A stretch of 64,000 nt of DNA from an archaeon (GTDB lineage: Archaea; Nanobdellota; Nanobdellia; Pacearchaeales; GW2011-AR1). Where the stretch lies: NCBI GenBank assembly GCA_018653485.1, contig JABHZE010000002.1:120294-184293 (forward strand), written 5' to 3'. The translations under genes and the position numbers were made by a program. Positions 26,537-34,777 of this stretch are shown here, piece after piece; positions within the stretch are counted from its first letter, which is position 1, and every line of letters starts with the position of its first letter. A model generated the notes under the pieces. That model did no database searches. It saw nothing but the letters and a program-made list of their open reading frames with translations, and had not been told where the DNA came from.

Positions 26537-26757
26537 AAATTAACACCTCTTTTTTTTATTTTAACCACTTCACCTTCAATCACCAACTCTAACAAATACT
26601 TTTCTGCAGTATTCCAACTAACACCTAAGAACTTTGCAAGTTCAGAACTAGTTATCACCTTCTCTTTCCCCAGATATCGCACTATCTTTTTCCCCGTCTG
26701 TATATCCATAATATCTTTCCTTCTAGTATCCCTTTTAATATCCTTATGAATATTCAT
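26521..26757 (-). CDS. Winged-helix DNA-binding protein heading the pilin-like locus
   Basis: A 78-residue protein with a helix-turn-helix and wing: KKIVRYLGKEKVITSSELAKFLGVSWNTAEKYLLELVIEG, then KIKKRGVNLWLL. An ATG at 26709 (MDIQTGKK), preceded by GAAGGA, would give a 62-residue protein and may be the true start, because a TATA-like TTTAAATA lies only 3 nt before the ATG at 26757. A second TATA-like site is at 26804-26813. As first gene of the locus it may regulate it. Confidence 0.7.
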   Translation of the reverse strand: MNIHKDIKRDTRRKDIMDIQTGKKIVRYLGKEKVITSSELAKFLGVSWNTAEKYLLELVIEGEVVKIKKRGVNLWLLK

Positions 26758-26834
26758 AGTTATTTAAAGGTTTTGTAAGGTTTGGCGAATTCCTATTTAA
26801 CAATATTTAAATCAATAGAATAAATTAATAAAAA

Positions 26835-27701
26835 TTAAGAGATAACTTTTTTTCTATGTTTGACTAATTCAGAAACTCTTTCTCTAAAATCCATTAAATC
26901 TTTTTTTTCTAATTTATAGGGCTTAATAAATGGTTCATCACTTTCATTATAATTCGAGAATGTTTTTAAATTATGCAATTCTTCCCTAGGAAATGTTAAT
27001 AGTCCATTTTCCATACAATCTTCAAAGATTTTTGTTCCAGGAAACGGAACAAGATTAAAGACTGAAACTTGACTTATAGTAGGCACAATTTTTTCTATCA
27101 TTTTATAATTTTCTTCTAAGGTTTCTTTTGTTTCTTCAGGATAACCAATTATAAAAAAAGCTTTTACAAATAAATTATCATAATCTTTTATTAATTCAAA
27201 GAAATCATATATTTGTTTTTCAGTCATATTTTTTTGCATTAACTTATTTCTAATATATTCAGAACCATTTTCAGGAGCTACACACAATCTAATTAAACCT
27301 GCTTTGACTAAACTATCCATAACTTCTTTATCTAATGTTTTAAGTGAGAGCCCATTAGGAGTATCAAATTGTATATTCAAACCTCTCTCAATAATTTCAT
27401 GCATAATTTCTAATGTTCTTCCCTTTAACAAAGTCATATTATCATCCATAAAAGAAAAATATCTGTGATTATATTTATTATATATTTGTTCAATTTCATC
27501 AACTACATTTTTTGCAGAACGATATCTCCATCCCTTACCATGTAATAAAAACATAGAACAAAAAGTGCATTGATTAGGACAACTTCTACTTGTAAGTATT
27601 GGAACAGGAACATTAATAGGAATATTTTTAGGATTATGCCATCCACTAGTATCAAAATAGTAATCTTTAAGATTTATAGCGTCATAATCTGGAAAAGGCA
27701 A
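26835..27701 (-). pseudogene. B12-binding radical SAM protein, radical SAM part (frameshifted)
   Basis: This part holds the radical SAM core: CPNQCTFCSMF (CxxxCxxC for the 4Fe-4S cluster), FSFMDDNMT, and the PENGSEYIRNKLMQK and SVFNLVPFPGTKIFE segments of the B12-binding subfamily. It has no good start of its own; the first Met-coded start is a TTG inside ELPFPDYDAINL, which belongs to the linker of an intact protein. The reading frame before it is the fragment at 27716-28345. One missing A in a run of six A (minus strand, about 27730-27736) would explain the break. Confidence 0.75.
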
Positions 27702-27715
27702 TTCATCAATATTTT

Positions 27716-28345
27716 CTATGAAAGACGTTTTTTGATTAATTTTAATCCCCCCTCTTGCCTATAAGCAATACCATTTATATCTTTTAATAAATTTTGATTA
27801 TTAAAATGTGCATGTATTAATTTTGGAAATGAAATTTCACCTTCCCCTAAACAAATATATTCTACAACATTATAATCTTTTAATATTTCTCTTGGAAATA
27901 TTGTTGGATGAATCCCTCCGAGAACTATTGGAACACTAGGAGATATTTTCTTAATTTTATTTATAACATTCATAGCCGATTTAAATCTTCCTGAAAATAA
28001 ACAAGTAACCCCAATCATATCAGGATTAAATGAATTAAATTCATTAATAAATCTTCCAGAAAAATAATTTTCAAAATCACCATCCTCAGAATTTATAATT
28101 TCATTATTCATATCAATTATCTTAACATTATAATTATTTTTTTTCAATATAGCAGAAAGATACAACAAACTAAGGGGAATACTTTTGTCTTTATGAGTAA
28201 CAAAGGAGGGCGAAGGCGGATTTATTAAAAGAATTTTCTTACTTATTTTATTATCCATAGTTTTATTTAACTCAGAATCTCTAGGAACTTCCATTTTTAT
28301 CATTTCTGGATATTTTTTTTCAGAACACATGTCATCAAATTCCAT
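27716..28345 (-). pseudogene. B12-binding radical SAM protein, cobalamin-binding part (frameshifted)
   Basis: Residues 33-180 follow the B12-binding fold of BchE-type radical SAM proteins: ILLINPPSPSF, then PDMIGVTCLFSG and PIVLGGIHPTIFPREIL, then GEGEISFPKL. Such enzymes do methylations, cyclisations or other radical reactions; the substrate is unknown. The frame stops at TAG 27716-27718. Adding one A to the six-A run at about 27730-27736 restores a continuous frame into the radical SAM part (IKKTSFIENIDELPFPDYD). This may be a real mutation or a homopolymer error. The gene stands alone. Confidence 0.75.
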
Positions 28346-28413
28346 TTTTTATATTTAAATATAATTACGATATCTTATATATCTTCCTTCAGATTAGTTT
28401 CATAAAGAATCTA

Positions 28414-28821
28414 TCAACAAATAATCCCTCTTAATTTGGGTAATGCTAAAACTAAATTAGGAACTAAAACTCCTCTTTTATTTAATCTACAAAGTGATTC
28501 ATAACCCAAATATCCACACCAATCCATTTTATCCTTCTCCCTAGGTTCAGGAGTCCCATTCATTATTTCTGCAAAATAAGTCCTACAAAAAAAACTTCCT
28601 TCAGGAGTCTGAGTTTTATAATCTCCAAAAACTCCTTTAACCCGAATTCCTATGCCTAACTCTTCCCAATTTTCCCTTATAACAGCACTCACTAAATCTT
28701 CATGAAGTTTAACCTTTCCACCACAAAATTCATACCTATCTGCACCATTTTTGCAATTATGTGTTAAGAAACAACGACTAGTTTCATTCAGAATTAATGA
28801 ATTAACCATATCTATTTTCAT
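28414..28821 (-). CDS. NUDIX hydrolase
   Basis: The 135-residue protein has a nearly perfect NUDIX box, GGKVKLHED followed by RENWEELGI, only the hydrophobic position after RE being Asn. Other features are TSRCFLTHNCKNGADRYEFCGG before it and GDYKTQTPEGSFFCRTYFAEI after it. It hydrolyses a nucleoside diphosphate derivative, unknown which. It is the gene just downstream of PCNA, 18 nt away on the same strand, so the two may be co-transcribed. Confidence 0.88.
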   Translation of the reverse strand: MKIDMVNSLILNETSRCFLTHNCKNGADRYEFCGGKVKLHEDLVSAVIRENWEELGIGIRVKGVFGDYKTQTPEGSFFCRTYFAEIMNGTPEPREKDKMDWCGYLGYESLCRLNKRGVLVPNLVLALPKLRGIIC

Positions 28822-28839
28822 TCTCCTAATCCTCCCTTA

Positions 28840-29571
28840 CTAATCCTCACTCTCAACTCTTGGAGCCAATATAAACGCTAACTCAATAAATGGAGTAATA
28901 AACTCCAACCTCAAAGGATAATCTGTTGCAAAATTAACTTTAACTTTATCTGTAATCTTTGTAGCCTTAACCATCTTTTGCAAATATTCTAAAGAATATT
29001 TAGAACTATTATTCTCTGCTTCAATATTCAACTCATCACTACTAAACTCAGACTTAAATGAATTCAAACTTCCTTTAGCTTTCATAACAAATTTATCAGG
29101 TTCTGAAACAAAACTACAAGAATCTGCAACAACACCACAATCTTCAATAGCTTCTGCAAAATCTAATGAAGGCATTTCTATTTTACTTGAAAAATCCAAA
29201 TTAGGTAATTCCTTTTCTTCAGTTTCAATATCAATCAAAGCTAAATTAAACTCTCTCTTAACTTTATCTTGAATTTGTAATCTTAATTCATTTTCTTGCT
29301 TTGTAATTATTAAAACACTTCCAGCCTTAACCCTTCTTAAAACAGCCTTTAAACTATCTAAGCTAACTCCTAGAACTTCTTCATTTTCAATTTCAAGCTC
29401 TGAAAATGCACTAGAAGGTAACTTAAATGAAATCATAGCAACATTTGCAGGGTCAATTGCTTGAATACTCATTCCTTCCCTATTTACCTTGATTCTAACC
29501 TCTAAAACTAACTCAGAGATAATACTAATAATTTCTGAAAATATCTTTGGATTATCTAACTTTAATAACAT
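28840..29571 (-). CDS. pcn: DNA polymerase sliding clamp PCNA
   Basis: The 243-residue chain has the normal length and motifs of archaeal PCNA. The N-terminal domain has IIISELVLEVRIKV-like and MSIQAIDPANVAMISFKL segments, the middle has LRLQI and the interdomain loop (LPNLDFSSKIEMPSLDF), and the C-terminal ends in YPLRLEF and FILAPRVESED. PCNA is a ring-shaped trimer that tethers polymerases and repair enzymes to DNA. It is divergent from primase, with 91 nt between them, a sensible pairing of replication genes. Confidence 0.95.
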   Translation of the reverse strand: MLLKLDNPKIFSEIISIISELVLEVRIKVNREGMSIQAIDPANVAMISFKLPSSAFSELEIENEEVLGVSLDSLKAVLRRVKAGSVLIITKQENELRLQIQDKVKREFNLALIDIETEEKELPNLDFSSKIEMPSLDFAEAIEDCGVVADSCSFVSEPDKFVMKAKGSLNSFKSEFSSDELNIEAENNSSKYSLEYLQKMVKATKITDKVKVNFATDYPLRLEFITPFIELAFILAPRVESED

Positions 29572-29662
29572 ATCTCATAAAACCTGAAATTGTTTTTAAA
29601 GATTATGATGTTATAGAATAGTTTATTATATATAACAAAAAACCCAAATTTACCTATATAAA

Positions 29663-31267
29663 ATGGGTACTGATTCTAATAAACGAAGTTTTAAGGAACA
29701 AAGGATTAGAGAGATAACTCTTTTTTACTATTCTCTTCCAGAAGTAAGAAAAGCTATCTTTGATTTTGCTAAAAATAGGGAGACAATACCCAGATTCTTT
29801 GAAGGTTTTGGAAAACGCCCTGATAATTTTCAATATGAATCAGATATAGTTGAATTTACAAAAAGAGGGGCAACATCTTTTCATTGTTCAGAAGAATTAT
29901 GGGAAGACCCATTAGAAATCTCAACAGATTTTTCAAGAAAACAATTTGATGAAATAAGAATTGGATGGGATTTATTGTTAGATATAGACTCTCCTTATTT
30001 AGAATATTCAAAAATCTATACTAAATTATTAGTTGACACACTAAAATTTCATGGAATTGAAAATATAGGTATAAAATTTTCAGGATCAAAAGGATTTCAT
30101 GTAATAATTCCTTGGAAAGCATTTCCAGAAGAAATTTATGGAAATAAAACAAAAAATATGTTCCCTGAATGGCCAAGAATTATTTGTCAATATCTTGATG
30201 AAATAATCAAACCAAAATTAACAGATTATATATTAGAAAATAGTAGCTTGCAACAAATAGCTAGTAGAACTGGAAAAAAAGAAGAGGATTTAATGGTAAG
30301 GGAATGTGTCTCTTGTAATCGCCCATCTATTAAAAAAAATCTAATAACTTGGATGTGCCCATTTTGTAAAAATGAAATAACAGCTATTGAAGGACATTAT
30401 AATAATAGAAGAAAAGCAAAATGTCCTGATTGTAGAAAAGAATTGTTTGAAAAAGAAAAAGAACAAATGTTTTATTGTGAATCTTGTAAAATTAATTCAA
30501 ATAAAAATCCAGAATTATTTGAAGAAAAAGAAAGATTTAGAACAGAAAAATTAATTGAAGCAGACTTAATTTTAGTTGCTCCAAGACATCTTTTTAGAAT
30601 GCCTTATTCATTACATGAAAAAACAGCATTAGCTTCAATAGTTTTAGACCCTGACAAAATTATAGAATTTCAAATAACAGATGCAAAACCCTTAAAAGTT
30701 AAAACAAAAGAATTTTATCCTAATTCAAAACCAGAAGAAGCAAAAGAATTATTATTACAAGCATTAGATTGGAAAGAACAAAAAGATCAAGAAGAAAGAG
30801 TTATTGAAAAAAATAAAGAATTTTTAGAGTCTTCACAATCATCACAAAACCCCTCATCAAAAAAGAAATCAGAATACAAGAAAATTCAAATACTTAATCC
30901 AACAGATGATTTATTCCCCCCTCAAATTAAACAATTGTTAAAGGGAATAGAACATGATGGAAGAAAGAGAGCTCTATTCATTATATTAAGTTTCTTCAAA
31001 GCATTAGGAATAGAAGAAAAAGAAATAGCAAGAAGAATAAATGAATGGAATGAAAGAAATTCATATCCCCTAAAAAAAGGATATATCCAAGCACAATTAA
31101 CATGGTATAAAAGAAAAGATTCTGTAATGCCCCCTAATTTCAACAATCCCATTTACAAAGACTTAGGATTATTTGACACAGATGATTTATCTAAGCAAGT
31201 TAAAAATCCTGTTAATTATACTGTTAAAATGTTTTTTAAGAAAGGCGGGAGAACAGATAAACAATAA
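29663..31267 (+). CDS. priS: Single-chain DNA primase (PriS fused to a PriL-like C-terminal domain)
   Basis: The 534-residue protein has a PriS catalytic core: the acidic pair Asp107/Asp109 in DLLLDIDS, and the nucleotide-binding FSGSKGFHVIIPW about 30 residues later. Next are two zinc-ribbon-like clusters (CVSC, CPFC, CPDC, CESC) and the third motif near APRHLFRMPYSLHEK. Residues from about 411 resemble the PriL C-terminal domain (FPPQIKQLLKGI, then MPPNFNNP, then KNPVNYTVKMF), but each position that is a 4Fe-4S cysteine in PriL is another residue. A fused single-chain primase is known from Nanoarchaeum equitans. No separate priL is in the window. Confidence 0.85.
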   Translation: MGTDSNKRSFKEQRIREITLFYYSLPEVRKAIFDFAKNRETIPRFFEGFGKRPDNFQYESDIVEFTKRGATSFHCSEELWEDPLEISTDFSRKQFDEIRIGWDLLLDIDSPYLEYSKIYTKLLVDTLKFHGIENIGIKFSGSKGFHVIIPWKAFPEEIYGNKTKNMFPEWPRIICQYLDEIIKPKLTDYILENSSLQQIASRTGKKEEDLMVRECVSCNRPSIKKNLITWMCPFCKNEITAIEGHYNNRRKAKCPDCRKELFEKEKEQMFYCESCKINSNKNPELFEEKERFRTEKLIEADLILVAPRHLFRMPYSLHEKTALASIVLDPDKIIEFQITDAKPLKVKTKEFYPNSKPEEAKELLLQALDWKEQKDQEERVIEKNKEFLESSQSSQNPSSKKKSEYKKIQILNPTDDLFPPQIKQLLKGIEHDGRKRALFIILSFFKALGIEEKEIARRINEWNERNSYPLKKGYIQAQLTWYKRKDSVMPPNFNNPIYKDLGLFDTDDLSKQVKNPVNYTVKMFFKKGGRTDKQ

Positions 31268-31306
31268 AATAAAAAAGATTATAAATATAGATAAATATCT
31301 AATTAT

Positions 31307-32092
31307 ATGAAAACAAATCGTTGGGATAATTATAGAAAAGCAAATGATAAATTTCCAGAAGTTAGGAAAAAAGAACTCCAATTAATGCTTAAAAAGGTAA
31401 ACCCTCAATCTGGAGAAATAATTATGGAATGTGGAACTGGAAATGGCTATCTTACTTTTCCAATTGCTCAAAAATTAGGAAAAGGAAAATTAATAACTTA
31501 TGATGTTACTCCTGAAAATCTTGATGCAGTAAGGAAATTAAATAAAAAATTTAATCTACCTATTGAAATTAAACAACAAACAATTTTTTATGATTTTGAA
31601 GAAACAGATTCATCAATGGATAAAATAATATCAATTGCTTCATTTCATCATTATGATAATAAAATTAAAAAAACTGGTTTTTCTGGAAGATTAGAGGCTT
31701 TAAAAGAGTTTCATAGAATTATTAAAAAAAATGGAAAAATAATAATTGGAGATGTTGGAAAGAATACAATCTCTTCAAAATATTTTGATTCAATTAATAA
31801 TCCTAAATTTTGTTTTCCCGAGGGACATCCTCATGAATTCTTAGATAAAAAAGAGATTCAAAATCTTTGCTTACAAACAGGTTTTGAAATTGAATCTTAT
31901 GAAGTTGCCCATGTTCCATGGGTTTTTGATTCAGAAGATCAGGCAAAAGAATTCTTACATACAATTCATAATGCAAAATGTTCTCCTGAAGAATCATTAG
32001 CACATGCTAAGAAATATCTTAAATTCTGGAAAGAAAATAATAAATATTATTTAGATTGGGAATTATTTTATTTAATTGCAAAAAAGAAATAA
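31307..32092 (+). CDS. SAM-dependent methyltransferase
   Basis: A 261-residue class I methyltransferase. SAM-binding motif I is MECGTGNGYLTF, acidic motif II is LITYDVTPENL, and the later motif is ISIASFHHYDN, then GKIIIGDVG. It resembles UbiE/COQ5-type enzymes. The methyl acceptor cannot be inferred. It starts 40 nt after primase on the same strand, with a TATA-like ATTATAAATA close before it, so it probably has its own promoter. It is convergent with the regulator at 32110. Confidence 0.85.
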   Translation: MKTNRWDNYRKANDKFPEVRKKELQLMLKKVNPQSGEIIMECGTGNGYLTFPIAQKLGKGKLITYDVTPENLDAVRKLNKKFNLPIEIKQQTIFYDFEETDSSMDKIISIASFHHYDNKIKKTGFSGRLEALKEFHRIIKKNGKIIIGDVGKNTISSKYFDSINNPKFCFPEGHPHEFLDKKEIQNLCLQTGFEIESYEVAHVPWVFDSEDQAKEFLHTIHNAKCSPEESLAHAKKYLKFWKENNKYYLDWELFYLIAKKK

Positions 32093-32109
32093 AAATCCTC
32101 AATCTAAAA

Positions 32110-32457
32110 TCACCCAACTTCAATCTCTTTCTCCAATAACTCTGAACCACTTTCCTTCAATAAAGGGCCAACAGCCAATTCAACATCTAACCTTATAAGA
32201 TGTTTAACAAATAAATTATCTGTATTTAATTTATACAAATCAGATTTTCCCTGTTTTCTAGTTTTGATCACAATTCCACTTTTAATAAAATCTTCAAAAA
32301 AAGATAACAAAGAATTATAACTAATATTAGATTCTCTAGCTATCTCTGTAAGATTATAATCAAATAAATCATTGTCAATCAGAAAATCTAAAACTCTTAA
32401 TTTAGGGGTGTCTCCAAGAGCTTTCAAAAATGGTGACATATTTTCTTTTCTTTTCAT
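32110..32457 (-). CDS. Winged-helix transcriptional regulator
   Basis: A 115-residue ArsR/MarR-like regulator: LGDTPKLRVLDFLIDNDLFDYNLTEIARESNISYNSLLSFFEDFIKSGIVIKTRKQGKSDLYKLN. The helix-turn-helix and wing are clear. It is divergent from the small gene at 32599, and the two share a symmetric pair of TATA-bearing arms (32523-32576) that may be its own operator. The C-terminus is acidic and may form a dimer. Confidence 0.82.
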   Translation of the reverse strand: MKRKENMSPFLKALGDTPKLRVLDFLIDNDLFDYNLTEIARESNISYNSLLSFFEDFIKSGIVIKTRKQGKSDLYKLNTDNLFVKHLIRLDVELAVGPLLKESGSELLEKEIEVG

Positions 32458-32522
32458 TTAATTTCATTCCTTTTAATTCTCCCCCTCCCTCCCCATATAC
32501 ATGTACACGACACTCACACCAT

Positions 32523-32576
32523 ATTTAAATGTTTCTATAGCTACATCACAACTATCAAAGATAGAAACATTTAAAT
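32523..32576. promoter_or_regulatory. 16-bp perfect inverted repeat carrying two divergent TATA boxes
   Basis: Left arm ATTTAAATGTTTCTAT (32523-32538) and right arm ATAGAAACATTTAAAT (32561-32576) are exact reverse complements, 22 nt apart. Each arm holds a TTTAAAT box pointing outwards. The right one is about 26 nt before the ATG at 32599 (leaderless). The left one predicts a leader of about 40 nt for the regulator at 32457. A dimeric regulator bound here could shut both genes. Confidence 0.75.
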
Positions 32577-32598
32577 AATCTCTTAAACCTCTAAAATA

Positions 32599-32856
32599 AT
32601 GGTGTCAAAAGAATGGGTAACAGCGAGAATTATGTTAAAATTAACAAAGAAAAATAATTGGAATGCTTGTTATGATAGATTAGAACATTTCAAAAGATTT
32701 CCAAACCTAAAAGAAATTATAAAAGAACTAGAAAAAAAGAATTGGATTTTAATTCACAAAAAACCAAACTATACCACAATATCTTTGAATACAAAATATA
32801 AAAAAGAAATAGCAGAATTTATTATTGAACAAACAAATATTAATTATAGAATTTAA
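32599..32856 (+). CDS. Small basic protein, winged-helix-like
   Basis: An 85-residue basic protein whose middle (LEHFKRFPNLKEIIKELEKKNWILIHKKPNYTTISLNTKY) has the helix and wing spacing of a small winged-helix protein. I am unsure of the family. It is divergent from the regulator at 32110-32457 and shares its inverted-repeat promoter, so the pair may be a small regulatory switch. The TATA position makes it leaderless. Confidence 0.6.
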   Translation: MVSKEWVTARIMLKLTKKNNWNACYDRLEHFKRFPNLKEIIKELEKKNWILIHKKPNYTTISLNTKYKKEIAEFIIEQTNINYRI

Positions 32857-32909
32857 TTTTCTATCACAAACATCAACAAATTTAAATACCATAATAACCT
32901 AAACATTTT

Positions 32910-34673
32910 ATGAACATATCAAAAAGAGGGTTGGTAATAGCTTTAGTAATCTTATTAGCATTTCCATTAGTCTTAGCTCAGAATGAAACAGAAGCAGAAA
33001 AATCTTATTCTTGTTTAAAATCTAAATTAAGTGATGATTGTGGAAACACTCAAAGCACCAAGGAAGCAGCATTTAATTTATTAGCAATGGCACATGATTC
33101 TTCTGTTAAATCAGATTGTAAATCATCTTTAGAATCAAAGAAAAGTGATAATTGTTGGGGCGAAACATCCTCTGCTCCATGTGATATAAAATCAACTTCA
33201 TTAGCAATTCTTGCATTAGATTATATTGGAGAAAATACAGACACTTACAAAGATTGGTTATTAAGTAAGAAAAAAATAGCAGACGAATTAGAATGGTTTT
33301 TAGAAGTAGATACAAATAATAGATCTACATGTACTATTAACGGAAATGAAATAACTTTACAAGATAATAAAAAAATAACAGGTTCAAACCCTCCAGGACT
33401 TAGAAAAGCATATAGTGATTATTGGCTTGAAATAATAGATTTTAATATTAATTATACTATTTCTTGCGACAAGGATTTTATAACAACTTTAATTTACAAA
33501 AAACCAGATGAATCTGTTTATCATGTTTCAAGTGAAACTCATTCTGCTTCTGCAGGAGATTCTACAGAAGAAGGAGTAAATGCATATTGTTTTGCATTAT
33601 CAGGAGCTTGCAATTATGAAGGAAGTTTATGGGCAACATTAGCTTTAGGAAAATTAGGCGAAGAAACAACACCCTACATACCTTATATTTCTGCAATGGC
33701 TGAAGAATCAGAAAACAGAAAATATTTCCCATCTACATTTTTATACAATCTAATTCCTGTTTCAGATTATTATGATGATTTATTAGATAAACAAAAATTA
33801 AACAAATATTGGGATGAAAGCGGAAACAAATATTTTGATACAGCCTTAGCATTATTAGCATTAAAAGGAACAGGAGTAACAGATACTGTCAAAAATTATC
33901 TTTTAACAATAAGAGAGTCAGATAATTGTTGGAGATTTGACACAGCATTTATTTTACATTCAGGATGGCCTAAAATCTCTTCAGGAGATGGAGATGATGG
34001 AAGTGCAGATGGTTGTGTTGAATTTAGTCATTATTGTGTTTCTTCAGGAGAATGTACATTATCAAATACATTAGATAATTTTCAATGCGCTCTTGCAACA
34101 GATGTTTGTTGTTCAGAAGAACCAGAAGAAGAATCTTGTATAGAACAAACTGGAGTAATCTGCGAGTCTAACGAAGCATGTGATGGCGTTCAAACATCTT
34201 CTTCAGATATTAATTGTTGTTTAGGAACTTGTGAAGAAATAGATTATGGAAATGATTGCGAAGATTCAGGTTATTCTTGTGAAAATACTTGTTCAAAAAA
34301 TCAAGAAGAAAAAACAGCTTATTCAGATGATTGTGGCTATCAAATTTGTTGTGCAGAAAAACAATCTTCTCCAATAAATTGGTTCTTAATCATATTATTA
34401 ATTATTTTAATCATCCTAGTTATTCTAGCAATAATTTTTAGAAATCAATTAAAAATTTGGTGGTTTAAGCTAAAATCTAAATTTAGTTCTAAAAAGAAAA
34501 CTCAACCTCCAAAAAGAGCCCCTCCTCCAGGCATGATGCCTCAAAGACCTATCAGACATTTAAGAAGAGCACCTAATCCAAGAGCACCTCCAAGAAGGCA
34601 AATAAGACGTCCTCCTGCAAGAGATAAAGATTTTGATGATACTATGAAGAAATTAAGAGATATGTCAAAATAA
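32910..34673 (+). CDS. Surface protein with alpha-toroid-like repeats and C-terminal anchor
   Basis: A signal peptide (residues 1-23, FPLVLAQNE) leads into helical repeats of the prenyltransferase/terpene cyclase-like alpha toroid type: TKEAAFNLLAMAHD, TSLAILALDYIG, GSLWATLALGKLG, TALALLALKGTG. Then come a Cys-rich region with the module CESNEACDGV...CCLGTC, one membrane helix (near residue 500) and a basic Pro/Arg-rich cytoplasmic tail (RAPPPGMMPQRP and RAPPRRQIRRPPA). The toroid is probably a binding scaffold, as in surface proteins, not an enzyme. Confidence 0.7.
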   Translation: MNISKRGLVIALVILLAFPLVLAQNETEAEKSYSCLKSKLSDDCGNTQSTKEAAFNLLAMAHDSSVKSDCKSSLESKKSDNCWGETSSAPCDIKSTSLAILALDYIGENTDTYKDWLLSKKKIADELEWFLEVDTNNRSTCTINGNEITLQDNKKITGSNPPGLRKAYSDYWLEIIDFNINYTISCDKDFITTLIYKKPDESVYHVSSETHSASAGDSTEEGVNAYCFALSGACNYEGSLWATLALGKLGEETTPYIPYISAMAEESENRKYFPSTFLYNLIPVSDYYDDLLDKQKLNKYWDESGNKYFDTALALLALKGTGVTDTVKNYLLTIRESDNCWRFDTAFILHSGWPKISSGDGDDGSADGCVEFSHYCVSSGECTLSNTLDNFQCALATDVCCSEEPEEESCIEQTGVICESNEACDGVQTSSSDINCCLGTCEEIDYGNDCEDSGYSCENTCSKNQEEKTAYSDDCGYQICCAEKQSSPINWFLIILLIILIILVILAIIFRNQLKIWWFKLKSKFSSKKKTQPPKRAPPPGMMPQRPIRHLRRAPNPRAPPRRQIRRPPARDKDFDDTMKKLRDMSK

Positions 34674-34736
34674 TTTAATTTCTTCAAATCACTCGCTTCT
34701 TACGAATCTACGGATATGAAGAAATTAAGAGATATG
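34644..34736. repeat. Duplicated 21-nt 3' end of the gene at 32910
   Basis: The sequence ATGAAGAAATTAAGAGATAT plus G occurs at 34644-34664 (in the gene, coding MKKLRDM) and again at 34716-34736 in the gap. The second copy is also followed by a serine, lysine and stop (AGCAAGTAA). It is a 72-nt offset partial duplication. Confidence 0.8.
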
Positions 34737-34777
34737 AGCAAGTAAACATTTATTAATATTAATTCTTACTTACCTCT

